From Stutzerimonas stutzeri (lineage in GTDB: Bacteria > Pseudomonadota > Gammaproteobacteria > Pseudomonadales > Pseudomonadaceae), in contig NZ_JAAMQZ010000010.1 in NCBI RefSeq assembly GCF_013522825.1, positions 1 to 64,000 of the forward strand: a DNA stretch of 64,000 bases, written 5' to 3'. Position numbers and translations under genes: made by a program. The notes beneath the pieces were generated by a model. The model did no database searches. It saw only the letters and a program-made list of their open reading frames with translations, and was not told the DNA's origin. This document shows, in pieces, positions 18,965-30,019 of the stretch (within the stretch, counting starts at the first letter, position 1; each line of letters starts with the position of its first letter).

Positions 18965-18986
18965 CTTTAGATAAGGAGAACTCACC

Positions 18987-19562
18987 ATGCTCAAGAAAAC
19001 TTTCGCCGCCCTTGCCCTGGGTTCGCTGATCTTTGCCGGACAGGCTGCCGCCGCCGATTACGCCATCGACAAGGAAGGCCAGCATGCCTTCATCAATTTC
19101 AAGATCAGCCACCTGGGCTATAGCTGGTTGTACGGCACCTTCAAGGACTTCGATGGCAGCTTCAGCTTCGATGCGGCGCAGCCGGAAGCCAGCAAGGTCG
19201 AGGTGACGCTGAAAACCGCCAGCCTGGACTCCAACCATGCCGAGCGTGACAAGCACCTGCGCAGCGATGATTTCCTCAATGTCGCCAAGCATCCGACGGC
19301 CACCTTCAAGTCGACGTCGGTCAAGTCCACCGGCGAGGGTACAGCCGACATTACCGGTGACCTGACCCTCAATGGTGTGACCAAGCCCGTGGTGATCGCG
19401 GCGAAATTCATTGGCGAAGGCCAGGACCCATGGGGCGGCTACCGCGCCGGTTTCGAAGGCGCCACCACGCTGACGCTGAAGGATTTCGGCATCAAGATGG
19501 ATCTTGGCCCGGCTTCGCAGACCGTAGACCTGATCATCTCCGTCGAGGGTGTTCGCCAGTAA
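18987..19562 (+). CDS. yceI: YceI-family periplasmic lipocalin-like protein
   Basis: 191 residues with a clear Sec signal peptide ([22 protein letters not shown], cut after AAA near 22), then the YceI beta-barrel ([54 protein letters not shown]). YceI proteins bind isoprenoid-like lipids and are secreted to the periplasm. The P. aeruginosa orthologue at this locus is also known as PasP. AAGGAG lies before the ATG. A hairpin terminator follows the stop. Confidence 0.93.
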   Translation: MLKKTFAALALGSLIFAGQAAAADYAIDKEGQHAFINFKISHLGYSWLYGTFKDFDGSFSFDAAQPEASKVEVTLKTASLDSNHAERDKHLRSDDFLNVAKHPTATFKSTSVKSTGEGTADITGDLTLNGVTKPVVIAAKFIGEGQDPWGGYRAGFEGATTLTLKDFGIKMDLGPASQTVDLIISVEGVRQ

Positions 19563-19572
19563 GCGGAGAGCC

Positions 19573-19607
19573 GCAGCAGGCGCCGGCGCAAGCCGGCGTT
19601 CTGCTTT
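19573..19607 (+). terminator. Rho-independent terminator after yceI
   Basis: CGCCGGC, loop GCAA, GCCGGCG, flanked by GCAG and CTGC that extend the stem, and ending in TTTT. It stands 11 bases past the yceI stop and separates the b561-yceI unit from the efflux operon. Confidence 0.75.
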
Positions 19608-19654
19608 TAGGTGCGCTAAAAAGACATCGGCTTCGAGCGTGCTGACGGCGAGAT

Positions 19655-19692
19655 AATCTGTTTACAGACAAGGCTGAATGTAAGTATATTTC
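19655..19692 (+). promoter_or_regulatory. Efflux operon promoter overlapped by a TtgR-type operator
   Basis: TTTACA at 19661-19666 and TATATT at 19685-19690 with an 18-base spacer form a good sigma-70 promoter. The same bases read TTTACAgACAaggcTGAATG followed by TAAGTATATT. From memory this closely follows the TtgR operator of P. putida ttgABC (TTTACAAACAACCATGAATG then TAAGTATATTC). A bound TetR-type repressor here would block RNA polymerase. No ttgR or mexR gene is next to it. Confidence 0.7.
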
Positions 19693-19763
19693 CACCACTC
19701 TGCCATTCGAGTCTGCCGGTGCTGTCCTGCACCGGTACTGTCCGTTCAACGAGGTTTCTTTTC

Positions 19764-20885
19764 ATGTCATTCAAGCCAGCCAGCGCTGCCCTGATCACTC
19801 TCTTCGCCGCATCCTTGCTCGCCGGTTGCCAGGAAGAGGCCGCAGCACCCGCAGCCCAGCAAGCACCGCAGGTTGGCTTTGTGACGCTGAAGGCCGAGCC
19901 TTTTGCGCTCACCACTGAACTGCCGGGGCGTGCCCAGCCCTTCCGCATCGCCGAGGTGCGCCCGCAGGTCGATGGCATCATCCAGAAGCGCCTGTTCACC
20001 GAAGGCAGTGACGTCAAGGCCGGGCAGCAGCTGTACCAGATCGATGATTCGGTCTACCAGGCCGTCTACAAGAGCGCCCAGGCCAGCCTGGCCTCGACCA
20101 AATCCCTCTCTGACCGTTATGCCCTGCTGGTCAAGGAGCAGGCGGTGAGCAAGCAGGCCTATGACGAGGCGCGTGCGGCCAACCTGCAGGCCGAGGCGGA
20201 TCTGGAGCGTGCGCGGATCAATGTGCGTTACACCAAGGTGCTGGCGCCCATTTCCGGGCGGATCGGTCGTTCAAGCGTGACCGAGGGCGCGCTGGTCGGC
20301 AGCGGCCAGGCACAGGAAATGGCGATCATCCAGCAGCTGGACCCGATCTATGTCGATGTCACCCAGCCGGCCCGTGACCTGCTCAACCTGCGTCGCGACC
20401 TGGCCGAGGGGCGCCTGCAAAAAGCCGGTGAGAACGCGGCGAAGGCGACTCTGACCCTGGAAGACGGCACTGCCTACGCGCATGAGGGCAAGCTTGAATT
20501 CTCCGAGGTGTCGGTGGATGCCGGAACCGGCTCGGTGGTGCTGCGCGCGGTATTTCCCAATCCGGACAAGGTGCTGATGCCTGGCATGTTCGTACATGCC
20601 CAGTTGGTCGCCGGGGTGAAGAGTGAAGCCATTCTGGCGCCCCAGCAGGGCATCACCCGGACCCCGACCGGCCAGGCGACCGCGCTGGTGGTCAATGCCG
20701 ATAACAAGGTCGAGGCGCGTCAGGTCACGACGGCGCGTACCGTTGGCAATCGCTGGCTGGTGACCGAAGGTCTCAATGCCGGTGATCGTCTGATCACCGA
20801 GGGGTTGCAATTCATCGCTCCGGGCGTCGAGGTCAACCCCGTTCCGGCCAGCAATGTCGCCGCCGCCCAGCCACAAGCCGAGTAA
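19764..20885 (+). CDS. mexA: RND efflux periplasmic adaptor (MexA/TtgA type)
   Basis: 373 residues from ATG 19764. Lipoprotein signal with lipobox LLAGC (Cys near 24), then the membrane-fusion barrel-sandwich and hairpin (RPQVDGIIQKRLFTEGSDVKAGQQLYQID; ARINVRYTKVLAPISGRIGRSSVTEGALV). It bridges the inner-membrane pump and the outer-membrane channel. It lies between yceI and mexB as in P. aeruginosa, but without mexR. The frame opens 15 codons earlier; the chosen start keeps the signal peptide intact. The gap to mexB is 23 bases. By sequence it could equally be called ttgA. Confidence 0.93.
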   Translation: MSFKPASAALITLFAASLLAGCQEEAAAPAAQQAPQVGFVTLKAEPFALTTELPGRAQPFRIAEVRPQVDGIIQKRLFTEGSDVKAGQQLYQIDDSVYQAVYKSAQASLASTKSLSDRYALLVKEQAVSKQAYDEARAANLQAEADLERARINVRYTKVLAPISGRIGRSSVTEGALVGSGQAQEMAIIQQLDPIYVDVTQPARDLLNLRRDLAEGRLQKAGENAAKATLTLEDGTAYAHEGKLEFSEVSVDAGTGSVVLRAVFPNPDKVLMPGMFVHAQLVAGVKSEAILAPQQGITRTPTGQATALVVNADNKVEARQVTTARTVGNRWLVTEGLNAGDRLITEGLQFIAPGVEVNPVPASNVAAAQPQAE

Positions 20886-20908
20886 GGCTGAGCCAAGGAT
20901 AATCCCCC

Positions 20909-23900
20909 ATGTCCAGATTCTTTATCGACCGGCCCATTTTCGCCTGGGTAATTGCCCTGGTGATCATGCTCGCCGGCGGCCTGTCCATTCTCGGCCTGCC
21001 CGTCAATCAATACCCCAGTATCGCGCCGCCCGCAGTCGGCATTCAGGTCAGCTATCCCGGCGCGTCCGCACAGACGGTGCAGGACACCGTGGTGCAGGTC
21101 ATCGAACAACAACTGAACGGCATCGACGGCTTTCGCTATATGTCCTCGGAGAGCAACTCCGACGGCAGCATGACGATCACCGTAACCTTCAACCAGGGCA
21201 TCGACCCGGATATCGCCCAGGTGCAGGTGCAGAACAAGCTGCAGCTGGCCACGCCATTGCTGCCCCAGGAAGTCCAGCAGCAGGGCATCCGGGTCACCAA
21301 GTCGGTGCGCAACTTCCTCATGGTGCTCGGCGTGATCTCGACCGATGGCAGCATGACGCGTGGCGACCTGTCGGACTACATCGTTTCCAACATCCAGGAC
21401 CCCATTTCCCGTACCGCGGGTGTGGGTGACTTCCAGGTGTTCGGTTCGCAATACGCCATGCGCATCTGGCTCGATCCGGCCAAGCTGAACAATTTCGCCC
21501 TGACGCCCGTGGATGTCGGCGATGCCATCCGTGCGCAGAACGTGCAGATTTCGGCGGGACAGTTCGGCGGCTTGCCTGCGGTGCCGGGCCAACAGCTCAG
21601 TGCCACCATCATTGGCAAGACGCGGCTGCAAACGCCCGAGCAGTTCCGTGACATCCTGCTCAAGGTCAACAGTGATGGTTCACAGGTGCGCCTGGGCGAT
21701 GTCGCCAGGGTCGCGCTGGCCGAGCAGAACTCGGCCATCAGCGCCCTGTACAACGGCATGCCGGCATCGGCCATCGGTATCAAGCTGGCAACCGGTGCGA
21801 ATGCGTTGAACACGGCCAAGGCCGTACGCGCCACCATTGCCGAGCTGGAGCCCTTCTTTCCGCCAGGTATGGAGGTGGTCTATCCCTACGACACCTCGCC
21901 CGTGGTATCGGCCTCGATTACCGGTGTGGTCCACACCCTGTTCGAGGCCATCGTCCTGGTTTTCCTGGTGATGTATCTGTTCCTGCAGAACTTCCGCGCC
22001 ACGCTGATTCCGACGCTGGCGGTGCCAGTGGTGCTGCTGGGTACTTTCGGTGTGCTCGCGGCATTCGGCTTCAGCATCAATACCCTGACGATGTTCGCGA
22101 TGGTGCTGGCCATCGGACTGCTGGTGGATGATGCCATCGTGGTTGTGGAGAACGTCGAGCGGGTCATGGCCGAGGAAGGGCTGTCGCCGCTGGAGGCGAC
22201 ACGCAAATCCATGGGGCAGATTCAGGGCGCACTGGTCGGTATCGGCCTGGTGCTGTCGGCGGTGTTCGTGCCCATGGCGTTCTTTGGTGGCTCCACGGGG
22301 GTCATCTATCGGCAGTTCGCGATCACCATCGCCTCGGCGATGACGCTGTCGGTGCTGGTGGCGCTGATCTTCACTCCGGCGCTGTGCGCAACGATGCTCA
22401 AGCCGATTCCCAAGGGACAGCACCACCAGAAAGGCGGCTTTTTCGGCTGGTTCAACCGCACTTTCGAGCGAGGTGTCGGGCGCTATGAAAATGGCGTGCG
22501 CAGCGTGCTCAAGCGCAAGATTCCCTATCTTCTGCTGTATGTGATCATCGTTGCCGCCATGGGGCTGCTGTTCACCAAACTGCCCACTTCGTTCTTGCCC
22601 GAAGAGGACCAGGGCGTACTGTTTGCCCAGGTTCAGACGCCAGCCGGCTCGACGGCGGAGCGCACTCAGCGGACCATCGATGCCGTGCGCGAGTATCTGC
22701 TCAAGGAAGAGGGTGACGTGGTCAACTCGGTGTTCACCATTACCGGCTTCAACTTCGCCGGTCGTGGACAGAACTCCGCGATGGCCTTTATCGGGCTCAA
22801 GCCCTGGGGTGAGCGTACCGCCGAAGGTCAGGACGTCGCTTCGCTGGCACTGCGCGCACAGGAGCGTTTCGGCACCTTCCGTGATGCCATGGTGTTCGCT
22901 TTTGCGCCGCCTGCGGTCATGGAGTTGGGTACCGCAACCGGCTTCAACTTCTTCCTGCAGGACCGTGCCGGTGTCGGTCACGATGCGCTGATGGCGGCAC
23001 GCAATCAGTTCCTCGGCCTTGCCGGGCAGCATCCGATGCTCGCTGGCGTACGTCCCAACGGCCTGAATGACGAGCCGCAGTACAAATTGCTGATCGATGA
23101 CGAGAAGGCACGGGTGCTCGGGCTTTCACACAGTGCGATCAACAATGCGCTGTCGATTGGCTGGGGTTCGAGCTACATCAATGACTTCATCGATCGTGGC
23201 CGCGTCAAGCGCGTGTATATGCAGGGCGAGGCCAGTGCGCGGATGAATCCGGAAGACCTCAACAAGTGGTTCGTGCGTAACGATCAGGGCGAAATGGTGC
23301 CGTTCAGCGCCTTTGCCAGCGGCGAGTGGATCTACGGCCCGCCCAAGCTGTCGCGCTACAACGGCGTATCGGCGATGGAAATCATGGGCCAGGCCGCACC
23401 GGGTTACAGTTCCGGCGATGCGATGGCGGTCGTGGAAGAGCTTGCCCAGCAACTGCCGGAAGGCGTGGGGATTTCCTGGACGGGTCTGTCCTACGAGGAA
23501 CGGCTTTCCGGTGATCAGGCGCCGGCGCTCTATGCCCTGTCGCTGCTGGTGGTGTTCCTCTGTCTGGCAGCGCTTTATGAAAGCTGGTCGATCCCCTTCG
23601 CGGTGATGCTGGTGGTGCCGCTCGGGGTTATCGGTGCATTGCTGGCGACCATGGGGCGTGGCCTGTCCAATGACGTGTTCTTCCAGGTCGGCCTGCTGAC
23701 TACCATCGGTCTGACCGCGAAGAACGCCATTCTTATCGTCGAGTTCGCCAAGGATCTGCACGAACAGGGGTTGAGCCGCTTCGATGCCGCCGTACAGGCG
23801 TGCCGCATGCGCCTGCGTCCGATCATCATGACCTCGCTGGCCTTTACCCTTGGCGTGGTTCCGCTGGCACTGGCCAGTGGCGCCGGCGCCGGCAGTTCCC

Positions 23901-24043
23901 ATGCCATCGGTACCGGTGTCATTGGCGGGATGGTTACGGCAACCGTGCTGGTGATTTTCTGGGTGCCGCTGTTCTACCTGCTGGTGTCTTCACTGGAGCG
24001 CAACAAGGCCGCTCCTGACGAGCAGAAAGGAGACGCGCAATGA
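20909..24043 (+). CDS. mexB: RND efflux pump inner-membrane transporter (MexB/TtgB type)
   Basis: 1044 residues, a full hydrophobe/amphiphile exporter. It starts [19 protein letters not shown], has the first large periplasmic loop with [15 protein letters not shown], the proton-relay Asp pair in [15 protein letters not shown] near 407, and the helix-11/12 motif [16 protein letters not shown]. Twelve membrane helices are expected. It exports antibiotics, dyes and solvents using proton influx. It overlaps the next gene by four bases (ATGA). Confidence 0.96.
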   Translation: MSRFFIDRPIFAWVIALVIMLAGGLSILGLPVNQYPSIAPPAVGIQVSYPGASAQTVQDTVVQVIEQQLNGIDGFRYMSSESNSDGSMTITVTFNQGIDPDIAQVQVQNKLQLATPLLPQEVQQQGIRVTKSVRNFLMVLGVISTDGSMTRGDLSDYIVSNIQDPISRTAGVGDFQVFGSQYAMRIWLDPAKLNNFALTPVDVGDAIRAQNVQISAGQFGGLPAVPGQQLSATIIGKTRLQTPEQFRDILLKVNSDGSQVRLGDVARVALAEQNSAISALYNGMPASAIGIKLATGANALNTAKAVRATIAELEPFFPPGMEVVYPYDTSPVVSASITGVVHTLFEAIVLVFLVMYLFLQNFRATLIPTLAVPVVLLGTFGVLAAFGFSINTLTMFAMVLAIGLLVDDAIVVVENVERVMAEEGLSPLEATRKSMGQIQGALVGIGLVLSAVFVPMAFFGGSTGVIYRQFAITIASAMTLSVLVALIFTPALCATMLKPIPKGQHHQKGGFFGWFNRTFERGVGRYENGVRSVLKRKIPYLLLYVIIVAAMGLLFTKLPTSFLPEEDQGVLFAQVQTPAGSTAERTQRTIDAVREYLLKEEGDVVNSVFTITGFNFAGRGQNSAMAFIGLKPWGERTAEGQDVASLALRAQERFGTFRDAMVFAFAPPAVMELGTATGFNFFLQDRAGVGHDALMAARNQFLGLAGQHPMLAGVRPNGLNDEPQYKLLIDDEKARVLGLSHSAINNALSIGWGSSYINDFIDRGRVKRVYMQGEASARMNPEDLNKWFVRNDQGEMVPFSAFASGEWIYGPPKLSRYNGVSAMEIMGQAAPGYSSGDAMAVVEELAQQLPEGVGISWTGLSYEERLSGDQAPALYALSLLVVFLCLAALYESWSIPFAVMLVVPLGVIGALLATMGRGLSNDVFFQVGLLTTIGLTAKNAILIVEFAKDLHEQGLSRFDAAVQACRMRLRPIIMTSLAFTLGVVPLALASGAGAGSSHAIGTGVIGGMVTATVLVIFWVPLFYLLVSSLERNKAAPDEQKGDAQ

Positions 24044-25470
24044 ACAAGTCCGTATTGACTCTGGCGCTGGCGGCAGCCCTCGGCGGTTGCTCGCTGATTC
24101 CGGACTATCAGCGCCCGGATACTCCCGCAGCTGCCAGCTGGCCCGAAGGCGAAGCTTATGCACAGGGCTTCGCGAGTCAGGGGCAGGCGCAGGATCTGGA
24201 CTGGCAGCGATTCTTTCGCGACCCTCAGTTGCGCCAGCTGATTGGTGTCGCACTGGAAAACAACCGCGATCTGCGCGTTGCTGCGCTCAACGTCGAGGCC
24301 TATCGCGCGCTGTACCGTATCCAGCGTGCCGATCTGTTGCCGGCGATCAGTGCCGACGGCTCCGGCAGTCGTACCCGTACGCCCGGCGATCTCAACCAGA
24401 CCGGCCAAAGCAATATCGGTAGTCAGTACAGTGCGACGCTCGGTGTGGCCTGGGAACTGGACCTGTTCGGCCGTCTGGGCAGCCTTCGCGAGCAGGCGCT
24501 GGAAGAGTATTTCGCCACCGAGGCGGCGCAACGCAGCGCGCGCATCAGCCTGATTGCCAGCGTCGCCAACGCCTGGTTGACCCTGCAGGCCGACCAGGCG
24601 CTGCTCCAGGTCAGCCGCGATACACTCAAGACTTTCGAGGAAAGCCTGGCGCTGACTCAGCGCAGTTTCGATGTGGGTGTCGCCTCGGCGCTTGAGCTGA
24701 GTCAGGCTCGCAGCTCGGTGGATAGCGCCCGCGTGCGCATCGAGCAGTACACGCGCCTGGTGGCTCAGGACCGTAACGCCCTGAGCCGACTGCTGGGGCA
24801 GAATGTCGAGCCCGAGCTGTCACCTGACGGCGCGCTGGAGCGCGATCAGCTGGCGGATCTGCCGGTCGGTTTGCCTTCCGATCTGCTCTATCGACGCCCC
24901 GACATCATTCGTGCCGAGCACCAGCTGCGTGCGGCCAATGCCAATATCGGTGCGGCCAGGGCGGCGTTCTTCCCACGCATCAGCCTGACGGGCGCTGTGG
25001 GCAGTGCCAGCAGCGAGCTGTCCGGCCTGTTCGACAGTGGCTCCGATTACTGGACCTTCTCGCCAAGGATCAGCGTGCCGATCTTCAATGCCGGACAGCT
25101 GCGGGCGAACCTGGACTACGCCGAGATCAGCCGCAACATCCAGGTGGCGCAATACGAGTCGGCCATCCAGACCGCTTTCCGCGAAGTCTCCGATGGCCTG
25201 GCTGCGCAGGCGACCTATGCAAGGCAGGTGCAGGCACAACGCGATCTGCTGGAAACCAGCGAAGACTACTTCCGCCTGGCGGAATGGCGTTATCGGACCG
25301 GCGTGGACAGCTATCTGACCCTGCTCGATGCCCAGCGCCAGCTGTTCAGCGTGCGGCAGCAGTTCATCGGCGATCGTTTGGCGCAAATGGTCAGTGAGGT
25401 GGATCTGTTCAAGGCGCTGGGTGGTGGCTGGGATCCCGAAGCCGAGTCGGTGGCCGGTAGCGAAGGCTGA
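24040..25470 (+). CDS. oprM: Outer-membrane efflux channel (OprM/TtgC type)
   Basis: 476 residues, a TolC-like lipoprotein. The signal ends at the lipobox LGGC (Cys18: [14 protein letters not shown]), followed by two OEP repeats ([50 protein letters not shown]). It forms the trimeric exit duct for the pump encoded just upstream. The 4-base overlap with mexB implies coupled translation. A bidirectional terminator follows 26 bases after the stop. Confidence 0.95.
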   Translation: MNKSVLTLALAAALGGCSLIPDYQRPDTPAAASWPEGEAYAQGFASQGQAQDLDWQRFFRDPQLRQLIGVALENNRDLRVAALNVEAYRALYRIQRADLLPAISADGSGSRTRTPGDLNQTGQSNIGSQYSATLGVAWELDLFGRLGSLREQALEEYFATEAAQRSARISLIASVANAWLTLQADQALLQVSRDTLKTFEESLALTQRSFDVGVASALELSQARSSVDSARVRIEQYTRLVAQDRNALSRLLGQNVEPELSPDGALERDQLADLPVGLPSDLLYRRPDIIRAEHQLRAANANIGAARAAFFPRISLTGAVGSASSELSGLFDSGSDYWTFSPRISVPIFNAGQLRANLDYAEISRNIQVAQYESAIQTAFREVSDGLAAQATYARQVQAQRDLLETSEDYFRLAEWRYRTGVDSYLTLLDAQRQLFSVRQQFIGDRLAQMVSEVDLFKALGGGWDPEAESVAGSEG

Positions 25471-25496
25471 GACTTAGCTGGTTGCTGTTCTGGAAA

Positions 25497-25524
25497 TGAA
25501 AACGCCACCCTAGGGTGGCGTTTT
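25497..25524. terminator. Bidirectional terminator between oprM and rhlE
   Basis: A perfect hairpin CGCCACCC-TA-GGGTGGCG flanked by AAAA on the left and TTTT on the right, so it can end transcripts from both the efflux operon and the convergent rhlE gene. Confidence 0.9.
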
Positions 25525-25539
25525 CATTGGCGTTCCGAC

Positions 25540-27345
25540 TCAGCGATTGCGAGTCAGCAATGCCGGCTTCTCACCGCGTGGGCGCGTAGGTAGCTGATCG
25601 AGCTGATCGAGGCTGGGTAAACGATCGATCTTCGACTCCTTGTGAATGATCAGTGGCTGTTTGTCCTTTGGCTTCGCCATGGCTTCCTGGCGGGAGCCAC
25701 CATCACCATCGATCCGGCGGCCTTCATTCTTGCGCCTTGGCTGGCCTCCACGAGCGGCCTGGCCCTGGCGCTTGCCTTTGCCCTGATTGGCGCCGCCTGA
25801 CGAGGCGCCTGCACCGCGAGGGCCTGCCGCTGCGCGTGGCTGCGCGTTGCCGGGCTGAGCCGGAGCGCCGGGGCGACGACCACGGCCCTGCTTGCCCTGA
25901 TAGGGGCTGACGTAATCGACGCTGTTGCCGAAGTTGTCCAGTTCGTCGTCGAGAAAGACTTCCGGATCACGATCACTGGGCAGGCGCGGCGGACGGCTGA
26001 TCGGTGTGGCGGCACCCTGTGCGGACGAACCCTGAGCCGAGGCTTTCGGCTTGTTGCGACTGCGGCGCTTGCGCTCGCGTTCTTTCGGTTCGCTACTCGA
26101 TTCCGGGGCCTTGGCGGCGCGCGGCTTGCGCTCGCTGTTGCGCGCCGGGCGCGGTTGGCGGGGTTCGCGGACTTCGGGTTTCTCCGCTTCGACAGTGCTG
26201 GCGTCGAAGCCCATCAGGTCGCCATCCGGAATTCTCTGCCGGGTCATGCGCTCGATGCCCTTGAGCAGTTTCTCCTCGTCGGGGGCGACCAGCGAGATCG
26301 CCTCGCCGCTGCGTCCGGCACGGCCGGTACGACCGATACGGTGCACGTAATCCTCTTCGACGTTGGGCAGCTCGAAGTTGACCACGTGGGGCAACTGGTC
26401 GATGTCCAGGCCGCGTGCGGCGATATCGGTGGCGACCAGAATGCGTACCTGGTTGGCCTTGAAGTCGGCCAGTGCCTTGGTGCGGGCGTTCTGGCTCTTG
26501 TTGCCATGAATGGCGGCAGCCGGCAGGCCGTGCTTGTCGAGGTACTCGGCCAGGCGGTTGGCGCCATGCTTGGTGCGGGTGAAGACCAGCACCTGCTCCC
26601 AGGCGCCCTGGGTGATCAGGTGCGCCAGCAGGGCGCGCTTGTGCGAAGCCTGCAGGCGGAACACGCGCTGCTCGATGCGCTCGACCGTGGTGTTCGGCGG
26701 CGTCACTTCGATGCGCTCCGGCTCATGCAGCAGCTTGCTGGCCAGATCGGTGATGTCTTTCGAGAAGGTGGCCGAGAACAGCAGGTTCTGGCGCTTGGCC
26801 GGCAGCTTGGCCAGGACCTTCTTGACGTCGTGGATGAAGCCCATGTCGAGCATGCGGTCGGCTTCATCGAGAACGAGGATTTCCACGTGGGAAAGATCGA
26901 TGGCCTTCTGGTTGGCCAGGTCGAGCAGTCGACCGGGGCAGGCGACCAGCACGTCGACGCCCTTGGCCAGCGCCTGCACCTGCGGGTTCATGCCGACGCC
27001 GCCGAAGATCACCGCGCTCTTGAACGGCAGGTCGCGAGCGTAGAGTTTGAAGCTGTCATGCACCTGGGCGGCGAGTTCGCGCGTCGGTGTCAGTACCAGT
27101 ACCCGCGGCTGGCGCGGGCCGTGGCGCTGTTCGCGGTCGGGGTGGCCGCCGGGGAACAGAATTTCCAGTACGGGGAGGGCGAAACCACCGGTTTTACCGG
27201 TTCCCGTCTGTGCGGCGACCATCAGGTCGCGGCCCTGCAACACGGCGGGAATGGCCCGCTGTTGCACGGGGGTAGGCTGGGTGTAACCGGCGGCCTCGAC
27301 GGCACCGGCCAAAGCCTCGGAGAGACCGAGGGAAGCAAAGGACAT
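25540..27345 (-). CDS. rhlE: DEAD-box ATP-dependent RNA helicase RhlE
   Basis: 601 residues. The helicase core (1 to about 380) has the Q motif ([10 protein letters not shown]), Walker [27 protein letters not shown] and [11 protein letters not shown]. The C-terminal 220 residues are low-complexity and basic (Arg, Lys, Pro, Gly, Ala; [19 protein letters not shown]), typical of Pseudomonas RhlE, where such tails bind RNA or promote condensates. It works in RNA turnover and ribosome assembly. Location downstream of oprM and convergent with it is the conserved Pseudomonas arrangement. The 242 bases before its start (27346-27587) hold a long leader; I see no gene there. Confidence 0.94.
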   Translation of the reverse strand: MSFASLGLSEALAGAVEAAGYTQPTPVQQRAIPAVLQGRDLMVAAQTGTGKTGGFALPVLEILFPGGHPDREQRHGPRQPRVLVLTPTRELAAQVHDSFKLYARDLPFKSAVIFGGVGMNPQVQALAKGVDVLVACPGRLLDLANQKAIDLSHVEILVLDEADRMLDMGFIHDVKKVLAKLPAKRQNLLFSATFSKDITDLASKLLHEPERIEVTPPNTTVERIEQRVFRLQASHKRALLAHLITQGAWEQVLVFTRTKHGANRLAEYLDKHGLPAAAIHGNKSQNARTKALADFKANQVRILVATDIAARGLDIDQLPHVVNFELPNVEEDYVHRIGRTGRAGRSGEAISLVAPDEEKLLKGIERMTRQRIPDGDLMGFDASTVEAEKPEVREPRQPRPARNSERKPRAAKAPESSSEPKERERKRRSRNKPKASAQGSSAQGAATPISRPPRLPSDRDPEVFLDDELDNFGNSVDYVSPYQGKQGRGRRPGAPAQPGNAQPRAAAGPRGAGASSGGANQGKGKRQGQAARGGQPRRKNEGRRIDGDGGSRQEAMAKPKDKQPLIIHKESKIDRLPSLDQLDQLPTRPRGEKPALLTRNR

Positions 27346-27587
27346 GAGTAATCCTGTCTTGTATAGGGCGAGGCCCTGGGATGGTCATGCCTGGCTTGAA
27401 TCGCGACTGGCGTGCGATCCCGTCCGGTCCTGCCGCATTGGGATATGCTGGCATCCGGGCGTAAGCCTGGCGGAAGTGCGGAGTATAACAGAGCTTGTCG
27501 ACGCCGCATTGGTGGGACAGTGTGTCAGTTCGCAGGTTCATTGACCAGCCCCTGTTTTTGCAAGGAGCTGGAGCAGGACACTGTGAA

Positions 27588-28442
27588 TCAACGGGTCAGC
27601 TTGAGGTTTTCCCGGATCGCCAGACTCGGCTCGGCCTGGTTCAGGGTGTAGAAGTGCAGGCCCGGCGCGCCGCCGGCAAGCAGCTTCTCGCACATCTCGC
27701 TGATGACCTGAGTGCCGAAGGCCTGGATGCTGGCCATGTCGTCACCATAGGCTTCCAGCTGCTTGCGCACCCAGCGCGGAATTTCCGCGCCGCAGGAATC
27801 GGAAAAGCGTGCCAGCTTGCTGTAATTGGTGATCGGCATGATGCCCGGCACGATCGGTGTTTCCACACCCAGCTTGCGCACCCGCTCGACGAAGTAGAAG
27901 TAGCAATCGGCGTTGAAGAAGTACTGGGTGATGGCGCTGTCGGCACCGGCTTGAGCCTTGCGCACGAAGTTGCGCAGATCATCCTCGAAATTGCGCGCCT
28001 GCGGATGCATCTCCGGGTAGGCAGCGATTTCGATATGGAAGTGATCGCCCGTCTCGGCGCGGATGAACTCGACCAGCTCGTTGGCGTAGCGCAGCTCGCC
28101 GCTGGCCATGCCCATGCCGGACGGCAGATCGCCGCGCAGCGCGACGATGCGGCGGATGCCGGCGTCCTTGTAGGTGTTCAGCAACTCGCGCAGTTCGGTT
28201 TTGCTGTCGCCGACGCAGGACAGGTGCGGTGCTGTGGGCACCTTGATCTCGCCGTCGAGCTGCAGCACGGTATTGAGGGTGCGGTCACGGGTCGAACCGC
28301 CCGCGCCGTAGGTGCAGGAGAAGAAGTCCGGCTTGTATTCGGCCAGCCGCCGCGCGGTGGCCAGCAGTTTTTCATGCCCGGCTTCGGTCTTGGTGGGGAA
28401 GAACTCGAAGCTGATTGAAGGGCGGGATTGGGGTGTGCTCAT
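27588..28442 (-). CDS. metF: 5,10-methylenetetrahydrofolate reductase
   Basis: 284 residues from ATG 28442 (MSTPQSRPSISFEFFPTKTEAG). Conserved FAD/folate motifs are FFSCTYGAGGSTRD near 50, HLSCVGDS near 82, and RRIVALRGDLPSG near 107. It reduces methylene-THF to methyl-THF, the methyl donor for methionine synthesis. The frame continues 62 codons upstream through the palindromic repeat at 28494-28575, which is not coding. It follows ahcY on the same strand, so the two SAM-cycle genes may share the riboswitch-controlled transcript, although the repeat between them could trim or attenuate it. Confidence 0.95.
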   Translation of the reverse strand: MSTPQSRPSISFEFFPTKTEAGHEKLLATARRLAEYKPDFFSCTYGAGGSTRDRTLNTVLQLDGEIKVPTAPHLSCVGDSKTELRELLNTYKDAGIRRIVALRGDLPSGMGMASGELRYANELVEFIRAETGDHFHIEIAAYPEMHPQARNFEDDLRNFVRKAQAGADSAITQYFFNADCYFYFVERVRKLGVETPIVPGIMPITNYSKLARFSDSCGAEIPRWVRKQLEAYGDDMASIQAFGTQVISEMCEKLLAGGAPGLHFYTLNQAEPSLAIRENLKLTR

Positions 28443-28493
28443 GACGAATCCAGGGTTGTCGGGCAGGTGCTGCCCGAGACGTCCTTTTATCGA

Positions 28494-28575
28494 TGAAGGC
28501 TGAGGCTGGAGGCTGGACGAAAAAGAAGCGCGGTGTTGCCTCTCGTCCAGCTTTCCAGCCTCCAGCCTCCAGCGG
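28494..28575. repeat. GGCTGRA-arm palindromic repeat, copy 2
   Basis: Left arm GAAGGCTGAGGCTGGAGGCT plus GGACGA; right arm CTCGTCCAGCTTTCCAGCCT continuing CCAGCCTCCAGC. About 30 bases separate the arms. It ends three bases before the ahcY stop codon, so it sits immediately downstream of ahcY in the ahcY-metF transcript. Confidence 0.87.
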
Positions 28576-28578
28576 CTC

Positions 28579-29988
28579 TTAGTAGCGGTAGCTATCCGGC
28601 TTGAATGGTCCTTCGACCGCCACGCCAATGTAGTCGGCCTGGGTCGGGGTCAGTTGGGTGATGACGCCACCGAAGCCCTTGACCATCTCCAGCGCCACTT
28701 CCTCATCGAGTTTCTTCGGCAACACTTCCACGGTCAGGCGTGCGGCCTTCTGCTCTGCGCTCATGCCGGCGAACTTCTGCTCGAAGAGGAAGATCTGCGC
28801 CAGCACCTGGTTGGCGAAGGAGCCGTCCATGATGCGGCTCGGGTGGCCGGTGGCGTTGCCCAGGTTCACCAGGCGTCCTTCGGCCAGCAGGATCAGGTAG
28901 TCGTCGTTGGCCGGGTCGAAGGTGCCTGCGCCGGTACGGTGGATCTTGTGCACCTGCGGCTTGACCTCTTCCCATGCCCAGTTCTTGCGCATGAAGGCCG
29001 TATCGATTTCATTATCGAAGTGACCGATGTTGCAGACCACGGCGCGCTTCTTCAGCGCCTTGAGCATGCCCGCGTCGCAGACGTTGGCGTTGCCGGTGGT
29101 GGTGACGATCAGGTCGATCCGGCCCAGCAGCACGGCGTCGATGCAGGCGTCGGTGCCGTCATTGATGCCGTTGTTGTAGGGGGAGACCAGTTCGAAGCCG
29201 TCCATGCAGGCCTGCATGGCGCAGATCGGGTCGATTTCCGAGACCTTGACGATCATGCCTTCCTGACGCAGCGACTGCGCCGAGCCCTTGCCCACGTCGC
29301 CGTAGCCGATCACCAGCGCCTGCTTGCCCGACAGCAGGTGGTCGGTGCCGCGCTTGATGGCGTCGTTGAGGCTGTGGCGGCAGCCGTACTTGTTGTCGTT
29401 CTTGCTCTTGGTCACCGCGTCGTTGACGTTGATCGCCGGGACTTTCAGGCTGCCGGCCTTGAGCATGTCGAGCAGGCGGTGCACGCCGGTGGTGGTTTCC
29501 TCGGTGATGCCGTGAACCCGGTCCAGCACCTGCGGGAATTTCTCATGCAGGATCTGCGTGAGGTCGCCGCCGTCGTCCAGCACCATGTTGGCGTCCCACG
29601 GCTGGCCGTCCTTGAGGATGGTCTGCTCGATGCACCACTCGTATTCTTCCTCGGTCTCACCCTTCCAGGCGAATACCGGGATGCCGACGGCGGCGATGGC
29701 GGCAGCGGCCTGATCCTGGGTGGAGAAGATGTTGCACGAGGACCAGCGTACTTCTGCCCCCAGCGCGACGAGGGTCTCGATCAGCACGGCGGTCTGGATG
29801 GTCATGTGGATGCAGCCGAGGATCTTCGCGCCCTTGAGCGGTTGTGCGGCGGCGTACTTGCGGCGCAGGCCCATCAGCGCGGGCATTTCCGATTCGGCGA
29901 TGATGATCTCGCGGCGGCCCCAGGCGGCCAGGGAAATGTCGGCGACCTTGTAATCGTTGAAACCGGCAGGCGTCATGACAGCACTCAT
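28579..29988 (-). CDS. ahcY: S-adenosylhomocysteinase
   Basis: 469 residues. It hydrolyses S-adenosylhomocysteine to adenosine and homocysteine with bound NAD. Substrate motifs are [16 protein letters not shown] near 58 and [10 protein letters not shown] near 165; the catalytic Lys/Asp segment is [20 protein letters not shown]; the NAD fold is [16 protein letters not shown] near 250; the C-terminus ends in the usual PFKPDSYRY. Start ATG 29988 has GGAGA about 10 bases before it. Expression is predicted to be switched on by SAH through the leader at 30008-30158. Confidence 0.97.
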   Translation of the reverse strand: MSAVMTPAGFNDYKVADISLAAWGRREIIIAESEMPALMGLRRKYAAAQPLKGAKILGCIHMTIQTAVLIETLVALGAEVRWSSCNIFSTQDQAAAAIAAVGIPVFAWKGETEEEYEWCIEQTILKDGQPWDANMVLDDGGDLTQILHEKFPQVLDRVHGITEETTTGVHRLLDMLKAGSLKVPAINVNDAVTKSKNDNKYGCRHSLNDAIKRGTDHLLSGKQALVIGYGDVGKGSAQSLRQEGMIVKVSEIDPICAMQACMDGFELVSPYNNGINDGTDACIDAVLLGRIDLIVTTTGNANVCDAGMLKALKKRAVVCNIGHFDNEIDTAFMRKNWAWEEVKPQVHKIHRTGAGTFDPANDDYLILLAEGRLVNLGNATGHPSRIMDGSFANQVLAQIFLFEQKFAGMSAEQKAARLTVEVLPKKLDEEVALEMVKGFGGVITQLTPTQADYIGVAVEGPFKPDSYRY

Positions 29989-29998
29989 TGAAGAGTCT

Positions 29999-30019
29999 CC
30001 ATTCGTTTTGTGCGAATGG
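29999..30019 (-). promoter_or_regulatory. Expression-platform hairpin of the SAH riboswitch
   Basis: In the RNA, CCATTCG, loop CACAAAA, CGAATGG. The right arm ends on the TGG that begins the Shine-Dalgarno TGGAGA, and the left arm overlaps the last bases of the aptamer pseudoknot strand GGCGCCC. Hairpin and pseudoknot therefore appear mutually exclusive: SAH binding should keep the ribosome site open. The competition is inferred from base overlap. Confidence 0.65.
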
